Positions 7,401 through 17,361 of a DNA stretch of 64,000 nt are shown here, one piece after another. The DNA comes from Thalassoroseus pseudoceratinae. Its GTDB lineage: Bacteria; Planctomycetota; Planctomycetia; Planctomycetales; Planctomycetaceae. The number at the start of each line of letters is the position of its first letter. The first letter of the stretch is position 1. Below the pieces are notes generated by a model, which had not been told where the DNA came from, did no database searches, and saw only the letters and a program-made list of their open reading frames with translations. The position numbers were made by a program, and so were the translations under genes. The stretch spans positions 496,001 through 560,000 of the forward strand of contig NZ_JAALXT010000001.1 of assembly GCF_011634775.1 (NCBI RefSeq), written 5' to 3'.

Positions 7401-9854
7401 ATGAACGCTCCCGACATTATCTACGTTCTGCTAATGATCGCGTGGCTGTTGCCGCTGTTGGGCTTCGCGATCGAAGTCTTCGGTGGCTATTGGCAATCGG
7501 GACGGCAAAGCCGAACTGCTGCCAAAATGGCGGTTGGCTGCATCGCGACCGGCTTCGTCGTGAGTGTGGCCGCATTCGTCGTTTGGGGAAATCACACCGG
7601 ATGGCAAGCCTTCGCCAGCACCGGTCACGATGAACACCATGCAGAACACGCAGACGAGCATACGCACGGCGACGGTGAAGATCACGCCAATCACAATCAT
7701 GCCGATGAGGAAGAGCACACAGAGCCGAGTCCTGCGGTCGCGGAAAAACCAGACGCGGTTGCCCACACTTACGCGGATCCTCATCAGCCGATCAGCGGCG
7801 TCATGTATACGCTCGCAAAGTTTGGTTCGTTGAACTTGTCGATGGAATACTACATCGACAGTCTCACCATTCTGATGTTCATGATGGTCACTCTGATCGC
7901 CACGTGTATTCACGTCTTCGCGATCGGATACATGAGTGATGAACTCACTGATGACTATGTCGATCACCACGCACATACACGCGATGGCAAACATGTCCAT
8001 CGCCCTGGGCGTTTCTACCGTTTCTTCAGCTATCTGTCCCTGTTCTGCTTTTCGATGCTGGGAATTGTCATCGCCGGCAATATCTTCCAGGTCTTCGTCT
8101 TCTGGGAGCTGGTCGGGATCAGCAGTTACTTGCTCATCGGTTTTTACGTCGAACGGAAGACTGCCAACGTCGCGGCCAACAAAGCGTTCATCATGAACCG
8201 CGTCGGCGACTTCGGTTTTTTGATTGGTTTGATGGTCGTCTGGACCTACTTCGGCACATTTAGCTTCGGTGGACTCCAAGACGCTGAGAGTGACGAGAAA
8301 TCTCCCGGTGTGTTCGCAATGGTGCGAGATGCCGACGGGGGTCTGACGGTCGAAAAGCAGGAAGATGGAACATCCGTCGTTGTCTTGCATGACGGCACGG
8401 ACAGCGGCCAGGAAGAACACCGAACGATTCCCTATTGGCTCTTGGTTGTTGTGGGCTTGGGAGTCTTCGGTGGCTGCGTCGGTAAGAGTGCTCAGTTCCC
8501 GCTGCAAACCTGGCTACCGGACGCGATGGAAGGTCCGACGCCGGTATCAGCACTTGTCCACTCCGCAACGATGGTCGCCGCCGGTGTTTATCTCGCTGGG
8601 CGATTCTACCCGATGTTTACAGCCGAGGTATTGCTAGTTATTGCCTATGTCGGCTGTATCACACTGTTCTTGGCGGCGACGATTGCAATCGTTGCCACCG
8701 ACATCAAGCGAGTGCTCGCTTATTCGACGATCAGCCAACTTGGCTACATGATGCTCGCAATCGGAGTTGCAGGTTGGGGAGCTGGACTCTTCCACCTAAT
8801 CACACACGCCTTCTTTAAGTCTCTGATGTTTCTCTGTTCGGGGAGCGTGATTGTCGCCTGCCATCACGAGCAAGAAATGACAGAGATGGGCGGTCTTCGC
8901 AAGAAAATGCCCATCACGGCTTATGCAATGTTAGTGGGTGTCATCGCGATTGCAGGTTTGGCAATTCCACCAGACTTGTTCACAGTGGCGGGCAATCCGA
9001 TTTCGTTCTCGGGATTCCACTCGAAGGACGCCATTGTTGCGACCTCCTTGGCTCATACCCAGCTAAACCCGGTGCATTTCCTGTTGTTCCTCGTACCGCT
9101 TGTTACCGCTGGAATCACAGCGTTCTACATGTTTCGGTTGTGGTTCATGACGTTCGCCGGCAAGCCGCGAAATCAGCATGTCTACGATCACGCTCATGAG
9201 AACCCATGGGTGATGGCGGGGCCACTCGTCGTCCTAGCTGTTTTTGCTGCCTTCTGTGCAGTTGGCGGTGAGAGCGGACCACTGTACCAAATGATTGCGA
9301 GCAGTGAGCCTGCTGGTGTTCACGCAGGCTTGGAGAACGCCGGGCGATTTGGCCAAATGAATTTGCCGGGGCACGGTATTATCCACGATGTTCATGCTCA
9401 GGCCGGTCGCTATGCGTTGATTTCGGCAGTCGCGGGTGCGGTTCTTGCCTATCTCCTTTATGGCTGGGGAATTGTGAATCCCGCGGAGATCAAACGACAA
9501 CTCGCTGGTTTGCATCATTTCCTCGTCGAGAAATGGCAATTCGACCGACTGTACGATGTCCTTTTTGTCCGTCCTGTGCATGTGATCGCCGCCGGCATTG
9601 CTTGGATCGACCGGACAATCATCGACGGAATTATTCATGGTTTTGCCAAGGTCGCAGTCGCTGTTTCTCGCTGGGATCGTTGGTTTGACGAGAAGGCGAT
9701 CGACGGGTTGGTCAACGTCGTTGGCGACACGACTTACTCCGTCGGTCGATCGCTAAGCCATGTGCAGACGGGACGCATGCGGCAGTATGTCATGTTCATT
9801 GCCGTCGGCGTGTTGGCATTGTTCGTATTAATGTTCGCCATGTATCCCGCGTAA
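7401..9854 (+). CDS. nuoL: NADH-quinone oxidoreductase subunit L with His-rich loops
   Basis: Large antiporter-type subunit at the distal end of the membrane arm. The 817-residue product shows the conserved core: FFSYLSLFCFSMLGIV, FWELVGISSYLLIGFY, GKSAQFPLQTWLPDAMEGPTPVSALVHSATMVAAGVYL, and KRVLAYSTISQLGYMMLAIG, followed by the long amphipathic lateral helix region and a final helix. Two histidine-rich insertions stand out: residues about 75-127 (many His with Glu/Asp) and about 186-206 (DDYVDHHAHTRDGKHVHRP). These lie in loops between early helices and lengthen the protein well beyond the usual ~610-660 residues. Confidence 0.95.
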   Translation: MNAPDIIYVLLMIAWLLPLLGFAIEVFGGYWQSGRQSRTAAKMAVGCIATGFVVSVAAFVVWGNHTGWQAFASTGHDEHHAEHADEHTHGDGEDHANHNHADEEEHTEPSPAVAEKPDAVAHTYADPHQPISGVMYTLAKFGSLNLSMEYYIDSLTILMFMMVTLIATCIHVFAIGYMSDELTDDYVDHHAHTRDGKHVHRPGRFYRFFSYLSLFCFSMLGIVIAGNIFQVFVFWELVGISSYLLIGFYVERKTANVAANKAFIMNRVGDFGFLIGLMVVWTYFGTFSFGGLQDAESDEKSPGVFAMVRDADGGLTVEKQEDGTSVVVLHDGTDSGQEEHRTIPYWLLVVVGLGVFGGCVGKSAQFPLQTWLPDAMEGPTPVSALVHSATMVAAGVYLAGRFYPMFTAEVLLVIAYVGCITLFLAATIAIVATDIKRVLAYSTISQLGYMMLAIGVAGWGAGLFHLITHAFFKSLMFLCSGSVIVACHHEQEMTEMGGLRKKMPITAYAMLVGVIAIAGLAIPPDLFTVAGNPISFSGFHSKDAIVATSLAHTQLNPVHFLLFLVPLVTAGITAFYMFRLWFMTFAGKPRNQHVYDHAHENPWVMAGPLVVLAVFAAFCAVGGESGPLYQMIASSEPAGVHAGLENAGRFGQMNLPGHGIIHDVHAQAGRYALISAVAGAVLAYLLYGWGIVNPAEIKRQLAGLHHFLVEKWQFDRLYDVLFVRPVHVIAAGIAWIDRTIIDGIIHGFAKVAVAVSRWDRWFDEKAIDGLVNVVGDTTYSVGRSLSHVQTGRMRQYVMFIAVGVLALFVLMFAMYPA

Positions 9855-9930
9855 GTTCTGCGTTGAAGATGCAGTCCGTAGTTGCTGACATTCAGACAAT
9901 TCACAGATTAGACAACGGAACCAAATCGTC

Positions 9931-11559
9931 ATGGGACCCGCTTTCCTACTCACCGCTATCATCTTCTTGCCGACGATCGGTGCCATTCTTCTCTGTCTGC
10001 ATGATCGAGAATCGGAAAGTACGATGCGGCTCACTGCATTGTACACAACCATTTTCACATTCGGCGCAACACTCCTGCTGTTGACGTCATACTACGACCC
10101 CGCCGAACCAGGCATTCAGCCAATCGTCAAGAGCGGGGAAGAAATCGTACAACGTGGGGTGTCCTACGAATGGATCGCCAGTTGGAACATTTACTTCCGA
10201 CTAGGTTTTGATGGTATTAGCCTGCCGTTGATTTTGCTGACAAGCTTCATCAGCGTCCTCGCGATGTTGGCGTCATGGAGTATCAAGAAACACGTTCGCG
10301 GCTATCTAATTCTGTTCCTACTCCTCGAGACTGGAATGCTCGGGGTGTTTCTCGCTCTCGACTTCTTCCTGTTCTATGTGTTCTGGGAAGTGATGCTGTT
10401 ACCGATGTACTTCCTCATCGGCGTGTGGGGGGGCACCCGCAAAGAATATGCGGCCATCAAGTTCTTCCTTTACACACTCGCGGGCAGTGTGTTGATGCTA
10501 ATCGCGATGTTGATGTTCTACTTCGGAACCGAGCAGAACTTCAACTTGATGGAACTGGCAGCGATGGCTGAGCGGGCTGAAGCCGGCACCATCTTCGCCA
10601 ACCCAACGTTGCAAGTGACGGCCTTTATCCTGTTGTTTATCGGTTTCGCAATTAAAGTTCCGACGTTCCCCTTCCACACCTGGCTGCCCGATGCGCACGT
10701 TGAAGCACCGACTCCGATCAGTATGATCCTTGCCGGTGTCCTTTTAAAAATGGGTGGCTACGGGCTCCTGCGAATTGCGTTTCCTCTTTGTCCATATGGA
10801 ACGCAAGCCGCTGCCTGGACGCTGGTGTTCATCGGGGCGTTTAGCATCATCTATGGTGCGTTTGCTGCGATGGCCCAAACAGACTTCAAACGCTTAGTGG
10901 CATACAGCTCCGTGAGCCACATGGGTTATGTGATCGTTGGCCTAGCGATTTGGAAGATCAACGAATCGACCGGTGCCACGGAAAACATGAACTTCTGGCA
11001 CATGGGTATCAATGGTGCCATGTTCCAAATGATCGCTCACGGGATTTCCTCAGCGGGGATGTTCTTCATGGTCGGGGTTCTTTATGACCGCGTCCATCAC
11101 CGGAACCTAAACGAGTTTGGCGGGATCGCCGGTATCATGCCACTTTACAGTGGTCTAGCAGCCGGACTGTTCTTCGCCGGGCTAGGACTCCCTGGCCTAT
11201 GTGGCTTCATCGGGGAAGTGTTCGTCACACTCAGTAGTTGGAGCTACGCCCCAGGATTGGCCGTGGTGGTTGCCTCGGGTGTGATTCTGACGGCGGGCTA
11301 TATCTTGTGGACACTCCAACGGGTTTTGCTAGGCCCGGAGTACTTAGGTCCCCACCGTGAAGCTCTCGTGCCTATGAATCGTCGAGAGATTTTCGTTGCG
11401 AGCGTGTTGCTCGTCAGTGCAATTGTGTTGGGCGTTTGTCCGTTCCTCATGTTCGACATGATGGAAGGCTCAACCGATCAACTTGCCGAATCGATGGCGA
11501 AGGGCTACCAAGCCGCTTTGCAATACGTTGAAGAAGCCGCGACGGCCATGACTCCGTAG
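9931..11559 (+). CDS. nuoM: NADH-quinone oxidoreductase subunit M
   Basis: Antiporter-type proton-pumping subunit. The 542-residue product has FFLFYVFWEVMLLPMYFLIG with the conserved essential glutamate, KVPTFPFHTWLPDAHVEAPTPISMILAGVLLKMGGYG, and KRLVAYSSVSHMGYVIVG. Fourteen hydrophobic helices fit the family fold. The segment after the first helix (DPAEPGIQPIVKSGEEIVQRG) is a small periplasmic loop, a little longer than usual. It lies 76 bp after nuoL and 98 bp before nuoN. Confidence 0.95.
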   Translation: MGPAFLLTAIIFLPTIGAILLCLHDRESESTMRLTALYTTIFTFGATLLLLTSYYDPAEPGIQPIVKSGEEIVQRGVSYEWIASWNIYFRLGFDGISLPLILLTSFISVLAMLASWSIKKHVRGYLILFLLLETGMLGVFLALDFFLFYVFWEVMLLPMYFLIGVWGGTRKEYAAIKFFLYTLAGSVLMLIAMLMFYFGTEQNFNLMELAAMAERAEAGTIFANPTLQVTAFILLFIGFAIKVPTFPFHTWLPDAHVEAPTPISMILAGVLLKMGGYGLLRIAFPLCPYGTQAAAWTLVFIGAFSIIYGAFAAMAQTDFKRLVAYSSVSHMGYVIVGLAIWKINESTGATENMNFWHMGINGAMFQMIAHGISSAGMFFMVGVLYDRVHHRNLNEFGGIAGIMPLYSGLAAGLFFAGLGLPGLCGFIGEVFVTLSSWSYAPGLAVVVASGVILTAGYILWTLQRVLLGPEYLGPHREALVPMNRREIFVASVLLVSAIVLGVCPFLMFDMMEGSTDQLAESMAKGYQAALQYVEEAATAMTP

Positions 11560-11657
11560 CCACTCCTGAGTGTCAACTGATTCACCAATTACTTTCGTTG
11601 AGTTGACTCCGTGGTCATGCGGACGACTCGGCTTTCCATAATGCGGAACATTTTTCG

Positions 11658-13262
11658 ATGAGCTTTTCGGACCTGATCGATCGACTTGTCTCGAACACAG
11701 TGAATCACTCGCTCGGAATGTTCGCCCCCGAGTTGATTCTGTGTGCCTCGGTGATTTTATTGCTGCTGGCTCGATTGATTGATCTCGATCGAAAATTGCC
11801 AAGTTATTGGATTGCCATGACGGGTGTCGTTGTGGCATTCGCCGTCGCCTTGATGAATTTTTGGAACTCGCCTGGCGTTGGCCAAACGGAGTTGTTTACC
11901 GGATTGCTCGTTTACGACCAATTCACGTTGTTCTTCCGCTTGTTTCTGCTGTTGTTCCTGGTTCTCGTCATTTCACTGACGGTCCTCAGCGGTGTCCCAG
12001 ACAACGAAGATGGCCCCGACTTTTACTCACTGCTGATCGGTTCCACGATCGGTATGATGCTAATGGTTGAGGCGAACCATCTGCTGATTCTGTTCCTCGG
12101 CGTCGAAATGACGAGTGTCCCGAGTTACGCAATGGTCGGTTTTCTCAAAGGACGCCGAAAAAGTAGTGAAGCATCCTTCAAGTACGTTGTGTATGGTGCC
12201 GGGGCAGCCGGAGTCATGCTTTACGGCTTGAGTCTGTTGGGCGGTATGCTTGGCACGGCGAATCTCCCGGAGATGGCAGCGAAATTCGCGTTGGTGATCG
12301 ATAGTGACGCCACGATGGGCACACCGGAGCTGCGAACGCTTGCTTTGGGTATCATGATGGTTGTGGTCGGACTGGCCTTCAAACTGTCTTTGGTACCGTT
12401 TCACTTTTGGTGCCCAGACGCCTTCGAAGGTGCAGCAGCCGAAGTCGCGGGGTTCTTGTCAATTGCATCGAAAGCTGCTGCCTTCGCATTGCTCGTTCGG
12501 TTCTGCTTGGTTTTTGTTGGCACAGAGACGAGTGCTCTTGGACCGTTGACACTCGCACTTGGCATCGGGCTGGGCATCATTGCCGTCGTGACCACCACGT
12601 TCGGCAACCTCGCTGCCTACTCCCAAACTAACGTCAAACGTCTGCTTGCCTATTCGACGATTGCTCACGCTGGTTACATGTTGATGGCCGTTTCTGCGAT
12701 GCTCGTCGTGCTCTATGGCAACCAACCAAATGCTACTTACGAAGCGACCCGATGCATTGGTGGATTGCTATTCTATCTTGTCGTCTACCTCTTCATGAAC
12801 CTGGGTGCGTTCGCAGTAGTCGCGTTGATCCGTAATCAGATCTTCAGCGAAGAGATTGAAGACTACCGCGGTCTTGCCTGGGAAGCCCCGGCATTGTGTG
12901 TCTGCATGTTGATCTGCTTTTTCAGTCTCGTCGGTCTCCCGCCTTTGGGTGGATTTTTCGGTAAGTGGTACATCTTCGCGTCACTCTACCAAGCGACTTC
13001 TGTCCATTGGTCGATGTGGGTGCTGCTTGTTGTCGGTGGGTTGAATACGGTGTTCAGCTTGTTCTACTATCTTCGAGTGCTGAAGGCGATGTTCATTGAA
13101 ACTCGTCCCGCTCAAGCCCGTTCGGTCAAGATGCCATCGTTCTCCTCACCGGTGTTCTATGTCAGCATGATTACCGCGCCCGTTGTGCTACTGGGCACGA
13201 TCGGCTGGTTGATGGATGGCTTGAGTAACAAAGTCCGCGAAGTGGCCGGCGTGCTATTCTAA
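11658..13262 (+). CDS. nuoN: NADH-quinone oxidoreductase subunit N
   Basis: Third antiporter-type subunit of the membrane arm. The 534-residue product contains FLGVEMTSVPSYAMVGF, KLSLVPFHFWCPDAFEGAAAEVAGFLS and NVKRLLAYSTIAHAGYMLM, each with the conserved Lys or Glu of the proton path, and about fourteen hydrophobic helices. It is the last gene of the nuoHJKLMN run; the next gene begins ~65 bp downstream on the same strand but is unrelated by sequence. Subunits A-G and I must be encoded elsewhere. Confidence 0.95.
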   Translation: MSFSDLIDRLVSNTVNHSLGMFAPELILCASVILLLLARLIDLDRKLPSYWIAMTGVVVAFAVALMNFWNSPGVGQTELFTGLLVYDQFTLFFRLFLLLFLVLVISLTVLSGVPDNEDGPDFYSLLIGSTIGMMLMVEANHLLILFLGVEMTSVPSYAMVGFLKGRRKSSEASFKYVVYGAGAAGVMLYGLSLLGGMLGTANLPEMAAKFALVIDSDATMGTPELRTLALGIMMVVVGLAFKLSLVPFHFWCPDAFEGAAAEVAGFLSIASKAAAFALLVRFCLVFVGTETSALGPLTLALGIGLGIIAVVTTTFGNLAAYSQTNVKRLLAYSTIAHAGYMLMAVSAMLVVLYGNQPNATYEATRCIGGLLFYLVVYLFMNLGAFAVVALIRNQIFSEEIEDYRGLAWEAPALCVCMLICFFSLVGLPPLGGFFGKWYIFASLYQATSVHWSMWVLLVVGGLNTVFSLFYYLRVLKAMFIETRPAQARSVKMPSFSSPVFYVSMITAPVVLLGTIGWLMDGLSNKVREVAGVLF

Positions 13263-13328
13263 TTTGACGAAACCGCCATCGAAGGTTGCTCCTCGAATTC
13301 GCTTTCAGCTGCATTGGAATTGTTCGCC

Positions 13329-13781
13329 ATGGCCAACTCGGAACTTCATGCCCACGTCAATCGATTGCTAATCGATTTACACCGAAGTCTGCTTCAGTAC
13401 GTTGGTGAATGCTGGCCGTGGACAGACAACAAGTCCGCTGAAGAACGAGCGATTATTGCCGATCTGGTGGTACGGCAACGTCGACAAATCGAGCAACTGG
13501 CCGACTATCTGCGTGAATCTGATTGGTTGACTGACTTCGGCAGCTACCCCACCGAATACACCAATCTGCACTATGTGGCCTTGGACTACTTGCTGAACCA
13601 ACTCGTGGAAAGTGAAGTCGCGTTGCTTCATCAAACCAATCAAGTGTTGGCACAAGCGCAGTCCTGCCCGGAGTTGGCTCAGTTGCTTGGGCGTGTGCAC
13701 GCGGAAGAGCAGGCAATGGTCGCTGAACTTCGCAAACTGGCGTCGCAATCAACACAGGCATCATGGGTGCAAACGCGCTAG
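13329..13781 (+). CDS. Hypothetical small helical protein
   Basis: The 150-residue product is acidic, all-helical in appearance and has no signal peptide or membrane span. It reads as a four-helix bundle: residues ~1-30, 38-65, 78-105 and 110-145. Glu/His residues recur in EVALLHQTN and GRVHAEEQAMVAEL, reminiscent of ferritin-like or DUF2383-like proteins, but no complete di-metal motif can be seen, so no activity is assigned. A TTG at 13314 would add five residues; ATG at 13329 is preferred. It follows nuoN on the same strand and may be co-transcribed. Confidence 0.65.
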   Translation: MANSELHAHVNRLLIDLHRSLLQYVGECWPWTDNKSAEERAIIADLVVRQRRQIEQLADYLRESDWLTDFGSYPTEYTNLHYVALDYLLNQLVESEVALLHQTNQVLAQAQSCPELAQLLGRVHAEEQAMVAELRKLASQSTQASWVQTR

Positions 13782-13911
13782 ACTGGCTTGCGGTCGTTGA
13801 TGCCTGAGGAGAACTTGAAAATCGTTCTTGTTCCTCGACTTCTCAAAACAAAGCCTGCGACAAACGAATGTCAACTACTCTCGGCAATCTGAGTGAGTTC
13901 ATTGAGGTGAG

Positions 13912-14706
13912 ATGCGACGGATGGAGTTAATCGATACTCACGCGCATCTCGATGCTGATGCCTTTTCCAATGATTTGGAAGCGATCATCGAGCGGGCCGC
14001 TAGTGTTGGCGTTGTGCAAATCTTGACGATTGGGATCGACATCGAAACCAGTCGCAATGCGTTTCGACTAGCCGAGCAGTTTGTAAACGTGTTTGCTGTC
14101 GTTGGGATTCAGCCCAACTACGCCAGCACAGCGAAACCAAGCGACATGGTCGAGATCGCTGAAATGTGTACCTCACCGAATGTTGTCGGCATTGGCGAGA
14201 CGGGGCTCGATCGCTACTGGGATTATGCCCCAATTGAACTTCAGCGAGAGTACTTTCAAAAGCATTTGGAACTCGCGGCGAAAACCGGCTTGCCGTTTGT
14301 CGTGCACTGCCGAGATGCGGAAGCCGAAGTCGTTGAGGAACTTCAGAAATTCGCCAAGGGCAAGCCTCTAGCCGGATTGATGCACTCATTCTGTGGCGAC
14401 CAGCAGACCGCCGATGCGTGTCTGGAATTAGGGATGCATTTTTCTTTTTCTGGCATGCTGACTTACAAGAAGAACCGAGAACTACGCGACATCGCGAAAG
14501 GGTTACCGCTCGACCGTTTGTTGGTGGAGACGGATTCCCCGTATCTCGTCCCGACCCCCAAGCGGGGCAAAGAGAAACGCAACGAACCCGCGTATGTCGC
14601 TTACACCTGCGAGAAACTCGCGGAAGTGCATGGTCTCAGTTTGTCAGCGATGGCGGACCAGACGACTCAGAACGCTAGGGCATTGTTTCAACTCCCGTCC
14701 GTATAA
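13912..14706 (+). CDS. tatD: TatD-family metal-dependent DNase
   Basis: TIM-barrel hydrolase of the TatD/YcfH/YjjV group, with DNase or D-Tyr-tRNA-related quality-control roles in other bacteria. All metal ligands are visible: DTHAHLDAD at the N-terminus, GIGETGLDRYW with the conserved Glu, VVHCRDA, MHSFCG and the closing VETDSPYL. The length of ~264 residues is normal. Either ATG 13912 or ATG 13921 could start it; a GAGG motif at 13904-13907 lies close to the first and far from the second. It converges with the ABC permease gene. Confidence 0.92.
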   Translation: MRRMELIDTHAHLDADAFSNDLEAIIERAASVGVVQILTIGIDIETSRNAFRLAEQFVNVFAVVGIQPNYASTAKPSDMVEIAEMCTSPNVVGIGETGLDRYWDYAPIELQREYFQKHLELAAKTGLPFVVHCRDAEAEVVEELQKFAKGKPLAGLMHSFCGDQQTADACLELGMHFSFSGMLTYKKNRELRDIAKGLPLDRLLVETDSPYLVPTPKRGKEKRNEPAYVAYTCEKLAEVHGLSLSAMADQTTQNARALFQLPSV

Positions 14707-14736
14707 GCACCGCCTGGAAGTCCGCATTCGTGACCG

Positions 14737-16101
14737 CTACTGAAAGCGGCGGAACTTCCAAATTCCGACGCCGAAAAAGCCGATCGAAAACAACACGAGC
14801 ACACCGCAACAACGGGCGACTAAGCCCAGATCGGCCGTTGATTGTGTCAAGATGTTGTCGTATGCGATCAAGGCCCATCCGTGCGGTGTGAATAGACTGA
14901 CAATCTGCATCTCCGGTGACAGCCAATCGCGAGGGAGAAAACAACCGCTCAAACTCGCCAAGAGAATCACGAACGCTGTCGCATAGGCGGACACTTGGGA
15001 ATCACTCCGCACGATTGTTGAAATCATCAGCCCTAACGCCGTGGCTGAGAGCGACGTCGCTAACAAAATTGGCAAGATCAACAGTGGTTGTGCGCCCCAA
15101 GACATATTGAAGAGCAACCGTCCGAACAGGAACAACAGAGTTGTTTGGATGATCGACAGGATGAAGAACGGCAGTGTCTTTCCCACCAGGACATGCACCG
15201 GCGACACCGGTGCGAGACGCAGTCGTCGGAGCGTGCCGAGTTCGCGTTCTTCAAGAAACGAACGGGCCATGATGTTGACGAGGAAGAATACGAACATCAC
15301 GGTGAAACCCGGAACGATTTCGTCATAAATTCGGCTGGCCCCGCTGTCCTCGGGTTCGAGTTCCTCGGCGGGAAGCCGCTCGATTGGTGGTTGGTCGAGT
15401 TCAGCTTCCAACTCCTCACAGCGAACCCGAATTCGGGTGCGGATTTGTCCGCCGTTTTCGCATAACGCATAGGGCGCTGTTTCAGCTCGTACGATATCCC
15501 ACACGAATTGTTCGATCAGCGCATGCCGGCTGGATTCTTCCGCGTCGCTACTGAGGGTGATATCCATGCGGGCTAGTTGTTCGGCGGGAGTCCCTTCTTC
15601 GACACCCAGGAACACACTTGCATCGAGTTGCATCATGTCCGCGTAGAAGTCCGGACCGAATTCCATCACCATAGCCGCCTTTTCATCGGCGTCGTTCTTG
15701 AGTCCCTGCTTGAGTCGCTGGAGCATTTGCGGGTCGTCTTCGCGGATGAGCCGCACACCTTCGCGTATCTGAAACGAATTGACGATCTTGCTGACCACAT
15801 TGCGGGCTTGCAAACGGGATCGTTCATCCAGTTCCGGATCGTCATAAATCGATTCGATCGACTCGTAATCCACCTGATCGCTGTAAGCGACCGTCAACAT
15901 TTGATTTTTGTTCTGCCACCCCAGCATTTTGCCAGTCGTCAGCCCGATAATCGTGATGAAAATCATCGGGAAGACAAGCAGCACCACCAATGCTCGCCGA
16001 TCCTGCATGAGCAGATGAATGTCCTTGCGAGCGATATGCCAAAACATTGTTGGGTGACTTTTCGGTAAGGAGGGAGTTGGGGATTCGGTGTCGGAGATCA
16101 T
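14737..16101 (-). CDS. ABC-2 type exporter permease
   Basis: Membrane partner of the ATPase encoded immediately upstream. The 454-residue product has a first membrane helix at about residues 38-57, then a ~210-residue extracytoplasmic region, and five further helices in the C-terminal ~200 residues, the DrrB/YhhJ-like ABC-2 layout. The segment LEERELGTLRRLRLAPVSPVHVLVGK, just before the last helix group, is the typical ABC-2 coupling region. An alternative start at 16047 (MFWHIARKD) would remove an 18-residue polar leader. The transported substrate is unknown; drug, lipid or polysaccharide export are all seen in this family. Confidence 0.85.
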   Translation of the reverse strand: MISDTESPTPSLPKSHPTMFWHIARKDIHLLMQDRRALVVLLVFPMIFITIIGLTTGKMLGWQNKNQMLTVAYSDQVDYESIESIYDDPELDERSRLQARNVVSKIVNSFQIREGVRLIREDDPQMLQRLKQGLKNDADEKAAMVMEFGPDFYADMMQLDASVFLGVEEGTPAEQLARMDITLSSDAEESSRHALIEQFVWDIVRAETAPYALCENGGQIRTRIRVRCEELEAELDQPPIERLPAEELEPEDSGASRIYDEIVPGFTVMFVFFLVNIMARSFLEERELGTLRRLRLAPVSPVHVLVGKTLPFFILSIIQTTLLFLFGRLLFNMSWGAQPLLILPILLATSLSATALGLMISTIVRSDSQVSAYATAFVILLASLSGCFLPRDWLSPEMQIVSLFTPHGWALIAYDNILTQSTADLGLVARCCGVLVLFSIGFFGVGIWKFRRFQ

Positions 16102-16153
16102 TCGTGAGGGGACACTGCCAAGAATAGCACGCTCTGCGTTGGACGCAAAAAAG

Positions 16154-17098
16154 TCAGTCGCGGAGTCGCCGACCGGTCAGGTCGAGGAACAGACGTTCCA
16201 AGTTCGGATCCTGAGTTTCGACGGCTCGCAGCGGAATTTGGTGGTCATTTAAATAGCGAGTGATCTGCATCAGCGTTTCATTGAGTCGATCGTTCTCTCG
16301 TGAAACAATCAAAGTCAATTCGCCATCATCCCCGGCACTCGTGTCCACGACTTCGGCGAGTTGTTGGAGTTCATGGGGAATTTGCCGATCCTTTGGGGTG
16401 ATGCGGAAACAAAGGTCGGCACTCATTCGCGAAAGGAGTTCTCTCAACGTATCGCAAGCCAGGAGTTTGCCCTGATCAACGATCGCGACCCGATCACACA
16501 GGGCTTGCACCTCTTCCATGTAGTGACTGGCATAAATGACCGCGACCCCTTCGTCCCGAAGTTGGCGAACGCAATCGAGCAAATGGGCCCGAGATTGCGG
16601 ATCGACGCCGACAGTCGGCTCGTCCAAAATCAACAGTTGCGGGTGATGGAGCAGGGCGATCCCGAAATTCAATCGGCGTTTCATTCCGCCGGAATACTCT
16701 TGCGAACGACTGTCGGCACGTCCGGTCAAACCGGTTCGCTCCAGGGACGACGCAATCCGACGTTCGAGTTCGGCCCCTTTCAGTCCGTAGAGTTTGCCGA
16801 AGAAGTTCAGGTTTTCCCACGCCGTGAGCTCCGGATAGACAGCGAGATCCTGAGGAACCACGCCGAGAGTCGCTCGAAGCTCACGAGCCTCGGGCACTAA
16901 CGGTTGGCCGTTCAGGCGTACCTCGCCAGCGTCCGCTGAGAGCAGACCGGCAATCATCATCATCGTGGTCGACTTCCCGGCACCGTTCGGCCCGAGCAAC
17001 CCGAATATCTCACCAGCATTCACTTGAAAGCTGATGTCGTCGACGGCCAGAAAATCGCCGTACCGCTTTTGAAGATGGGACACTTCCAACAGATGCAT
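16154..17098 (-). CDS. ABC-2 exporter ATP-binding protein
   Basis: ATPase of the exporter, reading into the permease gene 52 bp downstream. The 314-residue protein has a Walker A motif (GPNGAGKST), the signature EYSGGMKRRL, Walker B (LLILDEPTVGVDP) and a switch histidine (ASHYMEE), then a ~90-residue C-terminal domain typical of the DrrA/CcmA-like subfamily. Together the two genes form a two-component exporter operon on the minus strand. Confidence 0.93.
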   Translation of the reverse strand: MHLLEVSHLQKRYGDFLAVDDISFQVNAGEIFGLLGPNGAGKSTTMMMIAGLLSADAGEVRLNGQPLVPEARELRATLGVVPQDLAVYPELTAWENLNFFGKLYGLKGAELERRIASSLERTGLTGRADSRSQEYSGGMKRRLNFGIALLHHPQLLILDEPTVGVDPQSRAHLLDCVRQLRDEGVAVIYASHYMEEVQALCDRVAIVDQGKLLACDTLRELLSRMSADLCFRITPKDRQIPHELQQLAEVVDTSAGDDGELTLIVSRENDRLNETLMQITRYLNDHQIPLRAVETQDPNLERLFLDLTGRRLRD

Positions 17099-17361
17099 GG
17101 ATTCGCCTTCAAAGTCCTAAGGTGCCCGGCATTCTAGAGTTTGCGGAGTGAATCTGTCGAGATGACCGAACGAGCATGCCCCCTTTTTTAAGCCGAGTGT
17201 GCTTCCATCGGTAGCACGCGTGTCAATTTCATGCGCAAGAATTCCACTATACGAAACACTGAGGGACAACATAAAGGATATTGGATAAATGCACGCAAGG
17301 TACCATGTCATCAGTACTTCCACCAAATCACCTTAGAGAAACCCCTTCGTCACTGTCGTTT

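Noticed and set aside
7431-8507. Long open frame on the minus strand across nuoL
   Set aside because: It lies wholly inside nuoL, whose conserved motifs are certain, and its translation is low-complexity with many His/Asp residues mirroring the coding strand.
12253-12268. TGGCACGGCG inside nuoN as a sigma-54 site
   Set aside because: The -12 element is missing at the right spacing and it lies in a coding region.
17117-17326. Small minus-strand frame before the LacI gene
   Set aside because: It has no ribosome-binding site, no domain or consistent hydrophobic pattern, and is not linked to the exporter operon.
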